The notes: generated by a model not told the origin, from the letters alone. Shown: positions 1 to 9,134, numbered from the stretch's first letter. The stretch is DNA of 44,386 bases from Firmicutes bacterium UBA6806 (GCA_002452745.1 DKFC01000059.1:1-44386), one strand, 5' to 3'. Translations and numbers: made by a program.

Positions 1-23
1 AAAAACTCTAAGGGGGGTAAAAT

Positions 24-1346
24 ATGATTAAGAAATTAACAAACGCATTGGTATTAATGGTGAAAAAATATTTGCCGAATCCATATATTTTGTGTTCACT
101 GTTGACACTATTTGTCTTTTTAGCTGGAATAATTGTAACGCATAAGACACCATATGAAATGACAACTTTTTGGGGAAATGGATTCTTTGATCTTCTCAAA
201 TTTACAATGCAAATGGTCTTAGTGTTATTTACAGGTCATGCATTAGCCAATTCACCTGTGGTGACTAAAATATTAAAAAAACTGGCGAGTGTGCCTAAGA
301 CAAGGGTTCAAGCGGTCATGTTCACATGCGTTATTTCATATAGTTGTAGCTACTTAAATTGGGGATTCGGCTTGATTGCAGGCGTTCTAATCGCTAAAGA
401 GATTGCGATTCAACACCATGGAAAAGGGATTCACTTTCCGCTGATTGTAGCGGCAGCCTACAGTGGCAATATTGCCAGAGGCCCATCTACAGCGATTCCA
501 CTGGCAATTGCAACAAAAGGTCACTTCTTAGAAGATTCTATTGGGATTATTCCCGTGACTGACACATTATTCAGTTCTTGGAACATTATTATTACAGTGG
601 CGTTAATGGTTGCGATCCCGCTACTTTTTAAAGCAATGATGCCTTCAGTAGAAGATTCAGTAGAAGTTGATTTAACTTTATTTGAAAAAGCTACCCCTGT
701 AGCAGCTAAAAAGAATGCTGAAATGACACCAGCAGAAAAGATTGAGAATAGCAGCATTTTAACGTGGATCATAGGGGTTCTTGGCCTAGTCTATATAGTG
801 AGCTACTTTGCCACAAAGGGTTTCAGTCTAGATTTAAATATTGTAATTATGATATTTTTGATTCTTGGGATATTGGGACACCGTACACCTATAAACTATG
901 TAAAAGCCGCGAATGAAGCTATAAAGGTCTGCGGTGGTATTGCGCTTCAATTTCCATTCTATGCTGGCATAATGGGGATGATGAATGATTCAGGACTGGC
1001 GATTGTAATGTCCGAATTCTTCATCAGCATTGCCACACAAAGAACATTTCCAGTATTTACATTCTTAAGTTCTGGACTTGTGAATATTTTTATACCCTCA
1101 GGGGGCGGACAATGGGCGATTCAAGGTCCGATTATGATTCCAGCTGCAAAGGCCTTAAATGTAGATATTGCCAAAACTGCCATGGCATTGGCATGGGGAG
1201 ATTCTTGGACAAACCAAATTCAACCGTTTTGGGCGCTCCCAATTCTAGCCATTGCTGGGCTAGATGTCAAAGACATTATGGGATACTGTGCAATGGTTCT
1301 AATTATAGCTGGGGCAATTTTTTGCGGAGGCTTTTTACTACTCTAG
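24..1346 (+). CDS. atoE: Short-chain fatty acid transporter, AtoE family
   Basis: A 440-residue integral membrane protein with about ten to twelve hydrophobic segments. The sequence resembles the AtoE/TIGR00366 family: NPYILCSLLTLFVFL near the start, an SYLNWGFGLIAG segment around residue 110, and the IPSGGGQWAIQGPI loop around residue 355. The family is proposed to carry short-chain fatty acids such as acetoacetate or butyrate across the cytoplasmic membrane. AAGGGGGG lies 7 bases before the ATG and supports this start. The gene is followed by a 12-bp tandem repeat and a terminator, so its transcription unit ends before the sigma-54 activator gene. In an amino-acid fermenter it could export or import acid end products; the substrate is inferred from the family only. 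Confidence 0.85.
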   Translation: MIKKLTNALVLMVKKYLPNPYILCSLLTLFVFLAGIIVTHKTPYEMTTFWGNGFFDLLKFTMQMVLVLFTGHALANSPVVTKILKKLASVPKTRVQAVMFTCVISYSCSYLNWGFGLIAGVLIAKEIAIQHHGKGIHFPLIVAAAYSGNIARGPSTAIPLAIATKGHFLEDSIGIIPVTDTLFSSWNIIITVALMVAIPLLFKAMMPSVEDSVEVDLTLFEKATPVAAKKNAEMTPAEKIENSSILTWIIGVLGLVYIVSYFATKGFSLDLNIVIMIFLILGILGHRTPINYVKAANEAIKVCGGIALQFPFYAGIMGMMNDSGLAIVMSEFFISIATQRTFPVFTFLSSGLVNIFIPSGGGQWAIQGPIMIPAAKALNVDIAKTAMALAWGDSWTNQIQPFWALPILAIAGLDVKDIMGYCAMVLIIAGAIFCGGFLLL

Positions 1347-1413
1347 TACAGAAAAGAGACACTTGGATTACCAAGCTACGTTTCATAGGCAAAAAAGTAA
1401 TATAATAAGAGAG

Positions 1414-1461
1414 AAAATAAAAGACAAAATAAAAGACAAAATAAAAGATAAAGTATAAGAC
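1414..1461. repeat. 12-bp tandem repeat, four copies
   Basis: The unit AAAATAAAAGAC occurs at 1414-1425 and 1426-1437, then as AAAATAAAAGAT at 1438-1449 and AAAGTATAAGAC at 1450-1461. It lies between the atoE stop and its terminator. It has no coding potential worth naming. A repeat of this kind can change copy number by slippage. Confidence 0.85.
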
Positions 1462-1476
1462 AAAGTAGTATATAAG

Positions 1477-1522
1477 ACACCACACACCAAATCCATTTAA
1501 CAGACCTTTGTGTGGTGTTTTT
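1477..1522 (+). terminator. Intrinsic terminator after atoE
   Basis: ACACCACACA (1477-1486) and TGTGTGGTGT (1509-1518) form a perfect 10-bp stem with a 22-base loop, followed by a short T run. The rest of the gap up to the next gene holds only the repeat before it and a possible promoter after it. Confidence 0.75.
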
Positions 1523-1572
1523 CAAATTGAAATGCAAGATAATCTCTATTCGAGATTTATGTATTTTTGTTT

Positions 1573-1601
1573 TCGAAAATTTGTGGTAATCTTAGGATAA
1601 T
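1573..1601 (+). promoter_or_regulatory. Possible sigma-70-type promoter of the first sigma-54 activator gene
   Basis: TCGAAA (1573-1578), 17 bases, then GATAAT (1596-1601). The -10 is good and the -35 is only fair. It would give a leader of roughly 170 bases before the chosen start at 1779. Nothing else is evident between 1523 and 1778. Confidence 0.35.
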
Positions 1602-1778
1602 CTGTAGTAAGTCTCTTACTGTCAAGTTTGTGTTGTGGTGATTCAATCTTAACAATGGAAAATCACTACAGATTTTTATTTGATTTAATTTTGCAGTCAA
1701 TTAAAATAAAAAAGGGGTCATTTGGCAAAAAAAATTGTTGTGATGATGAGCATCAAGGGGATGTCTGGGGGGAGTCTT

Positions 1779-3863
1779 ATGGAGAAGAGATTGGCGTTGG
1801 TAACAGAATCAGAAGCCACAAAAGATGAATTATGCAATCAATTAAAGTCGCTGCTTGATGGCTATATGTGTGTTGAAGGATATGCCACAGAAACTGGGAT
1901 AGAATCACGTATCAGTGCAGACTTAATCGTTTTCAGTTCCATGGAGATGTTTGAAATTGCCAAAGACATGGTTGACACAACTAGCCCCACCATTATTGCA
2001 AATCGTTCTCTCAATTTGGCTTACTTAGATCAGCTTTTTAATCTTCCCAATGATACAGATGTTTTAGTTGTAAATGACTCAATATCAAATGCAAGAGAAG
2101 TTATAAAGTTATTGATGGAAATTGGAATAGATCATTTGAATTATCGTGCATATGGGCCGGGAGAGCCTTATGATTCCAATATTAAAGTCGCCATTACACC
2201 TGCTGAAATGGCTTTAATTCCCCCTGAAATTGAAAACCAGATCAATCTTGGAGCGAGGATTATCGATATCACAACAATCGTTGAAATCCTTTCTCGGCTT
2301 GACTTATTGGATAAAAAAGCGCACTTTATAAGCGCCAGATACAATGAGGCAATTGTTAGGCTCAACAAGCATTTATATGATTCGAGGACAGAAGTTCAAA
2401 CGGTAAACCACTACCTAAGTCGCGTGCTCGATCATGTAAACGACGGGATTATCGCCTATGACTTAAAGGGGCAAATCACGGTCTTTAATGAAACCAGTGA
2501 AGCAATATTTGGAGTCAGAGCCAATAGTGCTCTTGGCAAAAAGCTCTCTCAGATCATTCGATATGAAGAAATTTGTGAATTTATGTTAAATGGCTCATCT
2601 CCAGATCAGGTTGCTGGCAGCATAGGTGATTGTCAGTATCTTGTTGAGCGCATGGCACTTGAGAAACAACGTGGATACGTCTGTACCTTTAAAAACATGA
2701 AGAATTCAAGGGATTTTGAAAAAAAACTCAGACAATCAATGGCGAAAAAAGGCTTCATCGCCAAATATCATATATCCGATATTATTGGCAATTCTCTATC
2801 CATGCACAATACGCTGGAAAAGGCAAAACGACTGGCTCAAACTGACTTGAGTATATTGATAAGAGGTGAGAGCGGGGTTGGCAAGGAACTGTTTGCAAGT
2901 GCGATTCACAATGCTTCCAATCGGTGTAAGGGACCGTATCTTGCCATAAATTTTAGTGCACTCCCTGAAGAGCTTGCAGAAAGTGAGCTCTTTGGATATG
3001 AAGATGGCGCTTTTACTGGTGCTAAAAAGGGCGGAAAAAGGGGCATCTTTGAAGAGGCCAATGGCGGCACCATCTTCTTAGATGAAATTGGAGATATTTC
3101 ACCACGGATTCAAGTGAGTTTGCTAAGGGTTTTGCAGGAAAAAGAAATCAGACGCGTGGGGGGAACTGAAATCATTCCTATAGATGTGCGCATTATTGCC
3201 GCAACACATCGAGACCTTGTAAAGATGTGTCAAGAGGGACAATTTCGAGAAGATTTATACCATCGCTTAAGAAAACTATACCTCAAAATTCCACCACTCA
3301 GAGAACATCTAGAAGACCTGGATTTATTAATAGAGTATTTTAGCAAGACGGCACATGGCAAGCAGTTTGAGTTTAGCGATGAAGTAAAGCAAATGCTGTA
3401 TAAAAACCCATGGAAGGGCAATATCCGTGAGCTTCAGAATTTAATAGACTACTTCCAAGCAGTCTGCACTGAAGAGACCATACAGGTTACTGACTTTCCA
3501 GATGATTATGATGATACAAACTCTTATGCGCTGACGCATGCTAGAGAAGTGGCCACATCCAGTGGTCCTTCATCTCCTATGTCAGAAGGAATAGAGCCTG
3601 TTTTATCCCAGTACTATTTAAATGACGGAGAGAAGGCCGTACTCATACTGGTGGGAAAAGCCACCGTGCAAGGGGTTGGCATTGGAAGAACCGCAATCTC
3701 GGATCTGACGAAGAATCAGCCAGTAGAATTATCTCCCAACCAAGTTAGGCAGCGAGCAAAAACGCTTGAGCAAAAGGGCTTGATTACTCTGTCTATTGGC
3801 AGAAAGGGGATGGAATTGACCTCCAGTGGGATTGCCTATTATAGAGCGCTAGAACGCCTTTGA
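1779..3863 (+). CDS. PrpR-like sigma-54-dependent activator (bEBP) with C-terminal winged helix
   Basis: A 694-residue activator of sigma-54 RNA polymerase. Residues 1-205 resemble a PrpR-N-type sensor domain. Residues 210-320 look like PAS (HVNDGIIAYDLKGQITVFNE). The AAA+ domain spans about 330-570, with Walker A GESGVGKE (363-370), the sigma-54-contacting loop GAFTGA (410-415) and Walker B GGTIFLDEIGD (429-439). The C-terminal 70 residues look like a winged helix (LSPNQVRQRAKTLEQKGLI) rather than the usual Fis-type helix-turn-helix. There is no receiver domain, so it probably senses a small ligand directly. A longer reading from TTG 1722 exists, but ATG 1779 has GGGGGGAG just upstream and aligns with the start of the paralogue at 9320. 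It probably drives the sigma-54 promoter at 4175. Confidence 0.85.
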   Translation: MEKRLALVTESEATKDELCNQLKSLLDGYMCVEGYATETGIESRISADLIVFSSMEMFEIAKDMVDTTSPTIIANRSLNLAYLDQLFNLPNDTDVLVVNDSISNAREVIKLLMEIGIDHLNYRAYGPGEPYDSNIKVAITPAEMALIPPEIENQINLGARIIDITTIVEILSRLDLLDKKAHFISARYNEAIVRLNKHLYDSRTEVQTVNHYLSRVLDHVNDGIIAYDLKGQITVFNETSEAIFGVRANSALGKKLSQIIRYEEICEFMLNGSSPDQVAGSIGDCQYLVERMALEKQRGYVCTFKNMKNSRDFEKKLRQSMAKKGFIAKYHISDIIGNSLSMHNTLEKAKRLAQTDLSILIRGESGVGKELFASAIHNASNRCKGPYLAINFSALPEELAESELFGYEDGAFTGAKKGGKRGIFEEANGGTIFLDEIGDISPRIQVSLLRVLQEKEIRRVGGTEIIPIDVRIIAATHRDLVKMCQEGQFREDLYHRLRKLYLKIPPLREHLEDLDLLIEYFSKTAHGKQFEFSDEVKQMLYKNPWKGNIRELQNLIDYFQAVCTEETIQVTDFPDDYDDTNSYALTHAREVATSSGPSSPMSEGIEPVLSQYYLNDGEKAVLILVGKATVQGVGIGRTAISDLTKNQPVELSPNQVRQRAKTLEQKGLITLSIGRKGMELTSSGIAYYRALERL

Positions 3864-3904
3864 GTTCAACCATGGATTTAGAGCAATAACGGCGATAAAT
3901 TAGT

Positions 3905-3964
3905 GGTTAAACAAGTTGATAAATGGTTAGAAAGTGGTTGATAAATGCTTTTTAAGAGGTTGAT
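3905..3964. promoter_or_regulatory. Candidate upstream activator-binding array (GGTTRA repeats)
   Basis: GTTGAT occurs at 3915, 3937 and 3959, exactly 22 bp (two helical turns) apart, the first two within GTTGATAAATG. GGTTAA (3905) and GGTTAG (3926) are related copies. The array sits just after the activator gene and about 215-270 bp before the sigma-54 promoter, the usual placing of bEBP enhancer sites. The function is inferred. Confidence 0.5.
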
Positions 3965-4044
3965 TTTTATTTCTTTAAAGCAGATGAATTATGGTTGGAT
4001 TGACCAATGAGAACAAATCATAGCAGTAGAGAGTGTCCCATAAA

Positions 4045-4073
4045 AAAAACACCCCGTTTATAAGGGTGTTTTT
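4045..4073 (+). terminator. Intrinsic terminator after the first activator gene
   Basis: AAAAACACCC (4045-4054) pairs with GGGTGTTTTT (4064-4073) around a 9-base loop, with a T-rich tail. It separates the activator transcript from the sigma-54 promoter downstream. Confidence 0.85.
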
Positions 4074-4174
4074 CTATTTTTATAGAGATAAATAGGGCAG
4101 CAGGCAAAAGAAATGGAGAGATATACAGCTTTTTTTAATCAAAAACAGTGGATAAAATCGTTAAATTGACTGAT

Positions 4175-4190
4175 TGGCATGATTTATGCT
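4175..4190 (+). promoter_or_regulatory. Sigma-54 (-24/-12) promoter of the isoaspartyl dipeptidase operon
   Basis: TGGCATGATTTATGCT matches the TGGCAC-N5-TTGC pattern with correct 12-bp spacing between GG (-24) and GC (-12). Transcription should start near 4201, leaving a leader of about 125 bases before the dipeptidase gene. A sigma-54 activator gene directly upstream supports the call. Confidence 0.75.
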
Positions 4191-4326
4191 TTTATATAGA
4201 ACAGGCAGTGGATTTAAACTAGAATTTATATTAGGAGGATAAAACGTCAAACTTTAATCGGAAAGGCAAATAAAATGAGCTGTTGCGTTGGACTTCATGT
4301 AAGGACATTCAGTTGAGGAGATTAAG

Positions 4327-5523
4327 ATGATTACGATAATAAAAAATGTTTCAACATATACCCCAGAAAAGATAGGGGTAAAGGACTTGCTTATCATAGG
4401 GGATAAGTTTGCATCATTAGATCAGGTGTCAATTCAAGAATTTGAAGGACTATCTGAAACCGTTCTTCAAGTGATAGATGGAACAGGAAAGATTGCCGTT
4501 CCAGGATTTATTGATTCACATGTCCATATCTTAGGAGGTGGCGGAGAAGGTGGTTACCATACAAGAACACCGGAAATTTCTCTGACAGATCTCACAACGG
4601 CTGGTGTGACAACAGTTGTGGGCTGCCTGGGAACGGACGGTGTAACGAGAGATATGATGTCACTTTTGGCAAAGGCAAGAGGCCTTGAAAACGAGGGTAT
4701 TACAAGTTATCTTTACACCGGCTCATATAAACTGCCTGTTAAGACATTAACCGACTCTGTCATGAAAGACCATTTGGCAATAGATAAAATAATTGGGGTT
4801 GGTGAAATTGCAATATCTGATCATCGCTCTTCACAACCGACCTTTGAAACCTTTGTGGAATGCGTCGCACAGGCGAGAGTTGGTGGCATGTTGTCTGGGA
4901 AGGCGGGAATTGTCAATATCCATTTAGGAGATGGGGAAAGGAAGATTGATTTCCTGTTCAGAGCCATTGAAGAAACTGAAATTCCAATCTCACAATACCT
5001 TCCAACGCATGTCAATCGAAACGGAGCCCTATTTGAAGCCTGTCTTGAATTTGCCAAACGAGGAGGGACCATTGATTTCACTGGATCAGAAGATTCGGAA
5101 TTCTGGGAGGAATTGGATGGAGAAGTCAGAGTCAGCAAGGGTATAAAACGACTTATTGAAGAAGGTATAAGTCTAGATAACTTTACACTCTCATCTGATG
5201 CACAGGGGAGTTTGCCTATGTTCAATCAGAAAAAAGAATTCATTGGATTAGGCGTGGGCAGTGCAAAGTGTCTCTTAAAAGAGATTAAAGCCTGTGTGAT
5301 GGAGGAGGACATTCCGCTTGAAGTTGCGCTTAGGGCGTTGACTGTAAATCCAGCTAGAATCTTAAAACTCAAAGGCAAAGGAAAAATTGAAATGCAATTT
5401 GATGCGGATTTGTGCTTATTGGATGAAACAACACTGGAATTAACGGATGTTATGGCAAAAGGCAATTGGATGGTGCGCGATGGATATCCTATCGTGAGGG
5501 GCACTTTTGAAAAAACCAATTGA
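4327..5523 (+). CDS. iadA: Isoaspartyl dipeptidase (beta-aspartyl-peptidase, M38)
   Basis: A 398-residue cytoplasmic metal-dependent amidohydrolase that splits beta-aspartyl dipeptides into aspartate and the second amino acid. Family marks are clear: DSHVHI with metal ligands His65 and His67, GGGEGG with Glu74, SDHRS at 164-168, NIHLGD with His199, LPTHVNRN with His228, and LSSDAQGS with the catalytic Asp291. The site that holds the carboxylated bridging lysine in E. coli IadA (K162) aligns with Glu160 here (GVGEIAISDHRS against GVKCAISDHRS). The start has GAGGAG a few bases upstream. The gene lies 25 bp before the cyanophycinase-like gene, in one operon behind the sigma-54 promoter at 4175. 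That context fits the second step of cyanophycin breakdown. Confidence 0.9.
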   Translation: MITIIKNVSTYTPEKIGVKDLLIIGDKFASLDQVSIQEFEGLSETVLQVIDGTGKIAVPGFIDSHVHILGGGGEGGYHTRTPEISLTDLTTAGVTTVVGCLGTDGVTRDMMSLLAKARGLENEGITSYLYTGSYKLPVKTLTDSVMKDHLAIDKIIGVGEIAISDHRSSQPTFETFVECVAQARVGGMLSGKAGIVNIHLGDGERKIDFLFRAIEETEIPISQYLPTHVNRNGALFEACLEFAKRGGTIDFTGSEDSEFWEELDGEVRVSKGIKRLIEEGISLDNFTLSSDAQGSLPMFNQKKEFIGLGVGSAKCLLKEIKACVMEEDIPLEVALRALTVNPARILKLKGKGKIEMQFDADLCLLDETTLELTDVMAKGNWMVRDGYPIVRGTFEKTN

Positions 5524-5548
5524 TACAATTTAGAATGAGGGGGACACA

Positions 5549-7684
5549 ATGGGGGAGAAAATGAACAAATGGCTTAGTTTAGTTTGTGTAACAATGATGA
5601 TTTTAAGTTTGGTGAACGTCACTTTTGCAGAGGGATATAAAAGCAATGTCAGAACTTATGCACAAAATAATAATATCGCTGATTATACAATCCAGTTTTC
5701 ACAGGATATTCCATCTGATGGGATTGTACGAACCATCTTGTTTTATTCAGAAGATATTCTATACAAAGATGGCATCCAAAATCTGAAACGGCCTTTTATC
5801 GTTAAAAATGGTTACCCGACAGATGAAAAAAACAGGGAGCGTTTAACGGCAGAAAAGGCGGATAAATTAATTGCTGAAAATCGCGCATTGCTGTTAAGTG
5901 GAAGTATTTCAGCAGGTGAAAGTATTCAATTTGGAAGAAGTCAGCTGACAGTTGAAGGAAAGGCTTTTGGCAAGAGCGTGTACTATGCTTACATTGCTAC
6001 AATTGATCGTGATGGAAATGTTGAAATTTATGATACTTGCGAGTACATCATCACAGCGGACTTACCGCAAGCGAAAACAGATGTGATTAGAAATGGAAAT
6101 GGCGTTGCCTACCCAATTGGCGGAGATACGGTCAAAGTCAACTATGATTACATTGGTAAAGAACTCAAAGTGGGATTGTCATCTGGTGAGAGGCCAAAGA
6201 TTGCTCTAATCAATAGCTCAAGAGATTATGCAACGTCATTGACCTATGCTTATGATACTGAAGATGATCCGGAATGGGGAAATTACGAACAAATTTTTGG
6301 AAATTCAGGCATGGAGATTATGTGGATTCCGCTTAACTATGATACTTTGTATTATTACAAAGACTCGCCTTATACAACATATTATGCGGAGCTTATCAAG
6401 TCATGTGACGGCGTTTACCTAATGGGTGGCGATCAAATGCTCCACGCGAAATGCCTGCTCAACGAGGATGGCTCAGACAATGCGTTTATGGAAGCTATCA
6501 GATATGTCTACAACAGAGGCGGATTTATTGCAGGAACCAGTGCGGGCTTGCATATTATGAGTGATCCTATCTATAGTATTGGCAAAAATTATGGTACCAT
6601 GCATATGAATTTGCCAGGTCAATGGGGCAATATCAGCACGTTTAATGAAAATGGAGAAACGGATAGCTGGGTATCTGGGAACAATCTATACACTCATGGA
6701 ATTGGTCTGATCCCAAAGGGCTATTTATTAGATAGTCATTTTGACGCCAGAGGGCGTTTAGGGAGATTGATTGTTGCGCTGAGAGATCAGGTGGATGGCA
6801 TAAAAGTGGGTATCGGAGCAGATGAAAGCACTGGCCTTCGAGTTGAAGAAGTCAATGGACAGTTTGTTGGAACAGTTGTTGGATTGAGGGGCGTCTATTT
6901 TGTGGATGCAACAAATGCCACTTATAGTGAACCCACTATTGAAATCATCAATAAAATAAACAATTTCTCGGTTGAGGGCATTCGAGTAGATTATTTGACT
7001 GCTGGGGACACCTACAACTTTGAAACAAAAGAAATCACGATTTCAAAAGATAAAAAAAATGCAACTGAAAAGGATAGTCAACCCTATACCAGTGCAGATA
7101 TCTTTAGAGAGTATGAAACCACAAAGGCGCTTCATGCGCTTGCAGAGTCGACCCTATCATCTGTGAAAGGGTATAACCGCAAATATGATGAAGCAAATAA
7201 TTTTGAAGTGACTTTTGAAAAAGGCGATAAATTTATTGCAAAGACTTCTGATTTAACTTATGGGGACACCTATATCTTAAAAGGATACCATCTTGCCAGT
7301 ATTTTAGATGTTGACGTTTCTGTCAAGCCGATATCTCAAGCCGAACTTTCCAAAAACGATTATGGTGTACCAGTTGTCCACGGCATTAGACATTACAGCA
7401 AAGCATACTCAGCGTGGGTGTGGATTGACGATATTCAAAGCGGTGTAGACCCAGCGACCGTGAATTCAAACACTGTCAAATTGATTAGTGAGAAAAGCAC
7501 ACTTTATAAAGCACCTCAATACAGTGGAGCACCTGATGACGAAATTGAAGTGACCATTGACCAGGATAGCTTTGAAACAGGCGATCAAATTGTACTGGAT
7601 GGGATTAAAGATTTAACAGGCAATAAATTGACTCCGCAAACCTGGGAAAAACAGGGCGGCGGAGAGTGGAAACGTGTAAAATAG
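5549..7684 (+). CDS. Exported cyanophycinase-like peptidase (S51) with C-terminal extension
   Basis: A 711-residue protein with an N-terminal signal peptide (KWLSLVCVTMMILSLVNVTFA, residues 7-27). A beta-rich N-terminal region of about 200 residues comes first, and the S51 peptidase domain spans about 205-455. S51/cyanophycinase marks are GGDQ (293-296), the nucleophile motif GTSAG with Ser331, DSHFDARGRLGRL (395-407) and GIGADESTGL. Cyanophycinase cuts the Asp-Arg polymer cyanophycin into beta-Asp-Arg. The C-terminal 230 residues look like Ig-like beta domains. No LPXTG or S-layer anchor is seen. A second ATG at 5561, with its own GGGGGAG, gives a more typical signal peptide and may be the real start. 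The substrate is inferred from motifs and from the adjacent isoaspartyl dipeptidase. Confidence 0.82.
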   Translation: MGEKMNKWLSLVCVTMMILSLVNVTFAEGYKSNVRTYAQNNNIADYTIQFSQDIPSDGIVRTILFYSEDILYKDGIQNLKRPFIVKNGYPTDEKNRERLTAEKADKLIAENRALLLSGSISAGESIQFGRSQLTVEGKAFGKSVYYAYIATIDRDGNVEIYDTCEYIITADLPQAKTDVIRNGNGVAYPIGGDTVKVNYDYIGKELKVGLSSGERPKIALINSSRDYATSLTYAYDTEDDPEWGNYEQIFGNSGMEIMWIPLNYDTLYYYKDSPYTTYYAELIKSCDGVYLMGGDQMLHAKCLLNEDGSDNAFMEAIRYVYNRGGFIAGTSAGLHIMSDPIYSIGKNYGTMHMNLPGQWGNISTFNENGETDSWVSGNNLYTHGIGLIPKGYLLDSHFDARGRLGRLIVALRDQVDGIKVGIGADESTGLRVEEVNGQFVGTVVGLRGVYFVDATNATYSEPTIEIINKINNFSVEGIRVDYLTAGDTYNFETKEITISKDKKNATEKDSQPYTSADIFREYETTKALHALAESTLSSVKGYNRKYDEANNFEVTFEKGDKFIAKTSDLTYGDTYILKGYHLASILDVDVSVKPISQAELSKNDYGVPVVHGIRHYSKAYSAWVWIDDIQSGVDPATVNSNTVKLISEKSTLYKAPQYSGAPDDEIEVTIDQDSFETGDQIVLDGIKDLTGNKLTPQTWEKQGGGEWKRVK

Positions 7685-7703
7685 ACTTTGCAAAAAACCT
7701 ATA

Positions 7704-7732
7704 TTGACGTGGGCTTGCTCCTCTGTTACACT
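7704..7732 (+). promoter_or_regulatory. Sigma-70-type promoter before the APC permease
   Basis: TTGACG (7704-7709), 17-base spacer, TACACT (7727-7732). It would let the permease gene be transcribed separately from the sigma-54 operon as well as by read-through. Confidence 0.5.
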
Positions 7733-7769
7733 TTGAATGTTGTTCTAAAAACATTATGAGGTGAAGTGA

Positions 7770-9086
7770 ATGCAACAGAATCATCTAAAGCGGAGTGTAG
7801 GTCTCTTAGAAGCCATGACAATGGTAATCGGTATCGTCATTGGATCGGGAATATTCTTTAAGGCAACGCCAGTTTATTCCAATGCGGGAACGCCATTTTA
7901 CGGTATTATGTCTTGGATAGTTGGAGGCATAATAACCATGGCGTCTGCGCTTACAATCTCTGAAATTGCAACGGCAATTCCTGAGACAGGCGGTATTTTC
8001 GTCTATTTAAAAATGTTATACAATGATCGAATTGCTTTTTTGTTCGGCTGGATGCAGTCAATTTTATATGTTCCAGGTGTCAGTGCAGCACTTTCCATTG
8101 TCCTTGTCACACAGGCGACCTTTTTTATGCCAATGAGTGATTTGACTCAAAAGCTACTAGCAATCTTCCTTATTTTCTTTATTATTTTAATCAATGTTTT
8201 ATCCACTCAATTAGGTGCAAAAGTTCAGCTCGCTGCAACGATTGGAAAGTTGATTCCAATTGCAGTTATAATTATTGCAGGACTGGCAATGGGCAAGGCA
8301 TCTGGACTATCAGCCATTGCAGATGTCTCAAAAGGTACTTTCAGTATCACTGGATTCGGCGCCGCTATTCTGGGGACTCTATGGGCATATGACGGATGGG
8401 TTGGCGTCGGCAATATGGCGGGTGAAATGAAACATCCAGGAAGGGATTTGCCAAGAGCAATTATTTTAGGATTATTGACAATCATTATGGTCTATATCCT
8501 AATCAATACAGCCATTATCAACGTGCTGCCATATGAGACGATTGTTGCTTCAAATCAAGTCACTTCGGATACAGCTGTGAGTTTATTCGGAAATTTTGGT
8601 GCAAGTTTTATTTCAGTTGGAATAATTATTTCGATTCTGGGGGCTCTAAATGGCTATTTGATGACAGGTGTGAGAATTCCATTTGCCATGGCTCAGGAGG
8701 GAATGCTGCCTTTTTCGGGTACACTTGGCAAAGTGGATAAAAAATTCGGAACGCCGACAAATGCACTTATTTTTCAAGGTGTTCTCGCGTCCCTTTACGT
8801 TTTGACGGGTTCATTTGAGACGTTGACAAACTTGGCAATGTTCATGGTATGGGTATTCTTTATCATGGCTGTGGCTGGCATTTTTATATTGAGAAATAAG
8901 TTCAAGCATTTGGAAAGACCATATAAAGTACCTTTTTATCCTTTGATTCCGTTAGTGGGGATTATCGGGGGACTTTATGTGATTATCAGCACATTGATAG
9001 GTGATATCAAAAGCGCAGTATTCGGCATTGCAATCACCTTGATTGGACTTCCAATTTACATTATTCTCGAAAAGAAAAATAAATAG
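7770..9086 (+). CDS. APC-family amino acid permease
   Basis: A 438-residue cytoplasmic membrane transporter with about twelve hydrophobic segments. The first helix carries the unwound substrate-binding motif GIVIGSGIFF (residues 21-30), and the loop after helix 5 has GKLIP; both are typical of the LAT/SteT-like branch of the APC superfamily. Helix 6 has LWAYDGWVGVGNMAGEMK, also usual for this branch. The gene follows the cyanophycinase-like gene by 85 bp and ends at a strong terminator, so it is the last gene of this unit. Its place suggests import or exchange of amino acids or dipeptides released by the two peptidases. The actual substrate cannot be read from the sequence. Confidence 0.85.
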   Translation: MQQNHLKRSVGLLEAMTMVIGIVIGSGIFFKATPVYSNAGTPFYGIMSWIVGGIITMASALTISEIATAIPETGGIFVYLKMLYNDRIAFLFGWMQSILYVPGVSAALSIVLVTQATFFMPMSDLTQKLLAIFLIFFIILINVLSTQLGAKVQLAATIGKLIPIAVIIIAGLAMGKASGLSAIADVSKGTFSITGFGAAILGTLWAYDGWVGVGNMAGEMKHPGRDLPRAIILGLLTIIMVYILINTAIINVLPYETIVASNQVTSDTAVSLFGNFGASFISVGIIISILGALNGYLMTGVRIPFAMAQEGMLPFSGTLGKVDKKFGTPTNALIFQGVLASLYVLTGSFETLTNLAMFMVWVFFIMAVAGIFILRNKFKHLERPYKVPFYPLIPLVGIIGGLYVIISTLIGDIKSAVFGIAITLIGLPIYIILEKKNK

Positions 9087-9100
9087 TATAAAGAACTTTC

Positions 9101-9134
9101 AACCGAGGGCAATTTGGCCTCGGTTTTCTTTTTT
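9101..9134 (+). terminator. Intrinsic terminator after the permease
   Basis: AACCGAGG (9101-9108) and CCTCGGTT (9118-9125) form a stem, followed by TTCTTTTTT. Confidence 0.9.

Noticed and set aside
1414..1461. Possible CRISPR array
   Set aside because: The copies are 12 bp, directly adjacent and without spacers, so this is a simple tandem repeat.
1303..1485. Minus-strand ORF rich in Tyr and Phe over the 12-bp repeat
   Set aside because: It is produced by the tandem repeat, has no ribosome binding site and overlaps the atoE end and its terminator.
1722..1778. TTG start adding 19 residues to the first activator
   Set aside because: The paralogue alignment and GGGGGGAG before ATG 1779 favour the shorter protein.
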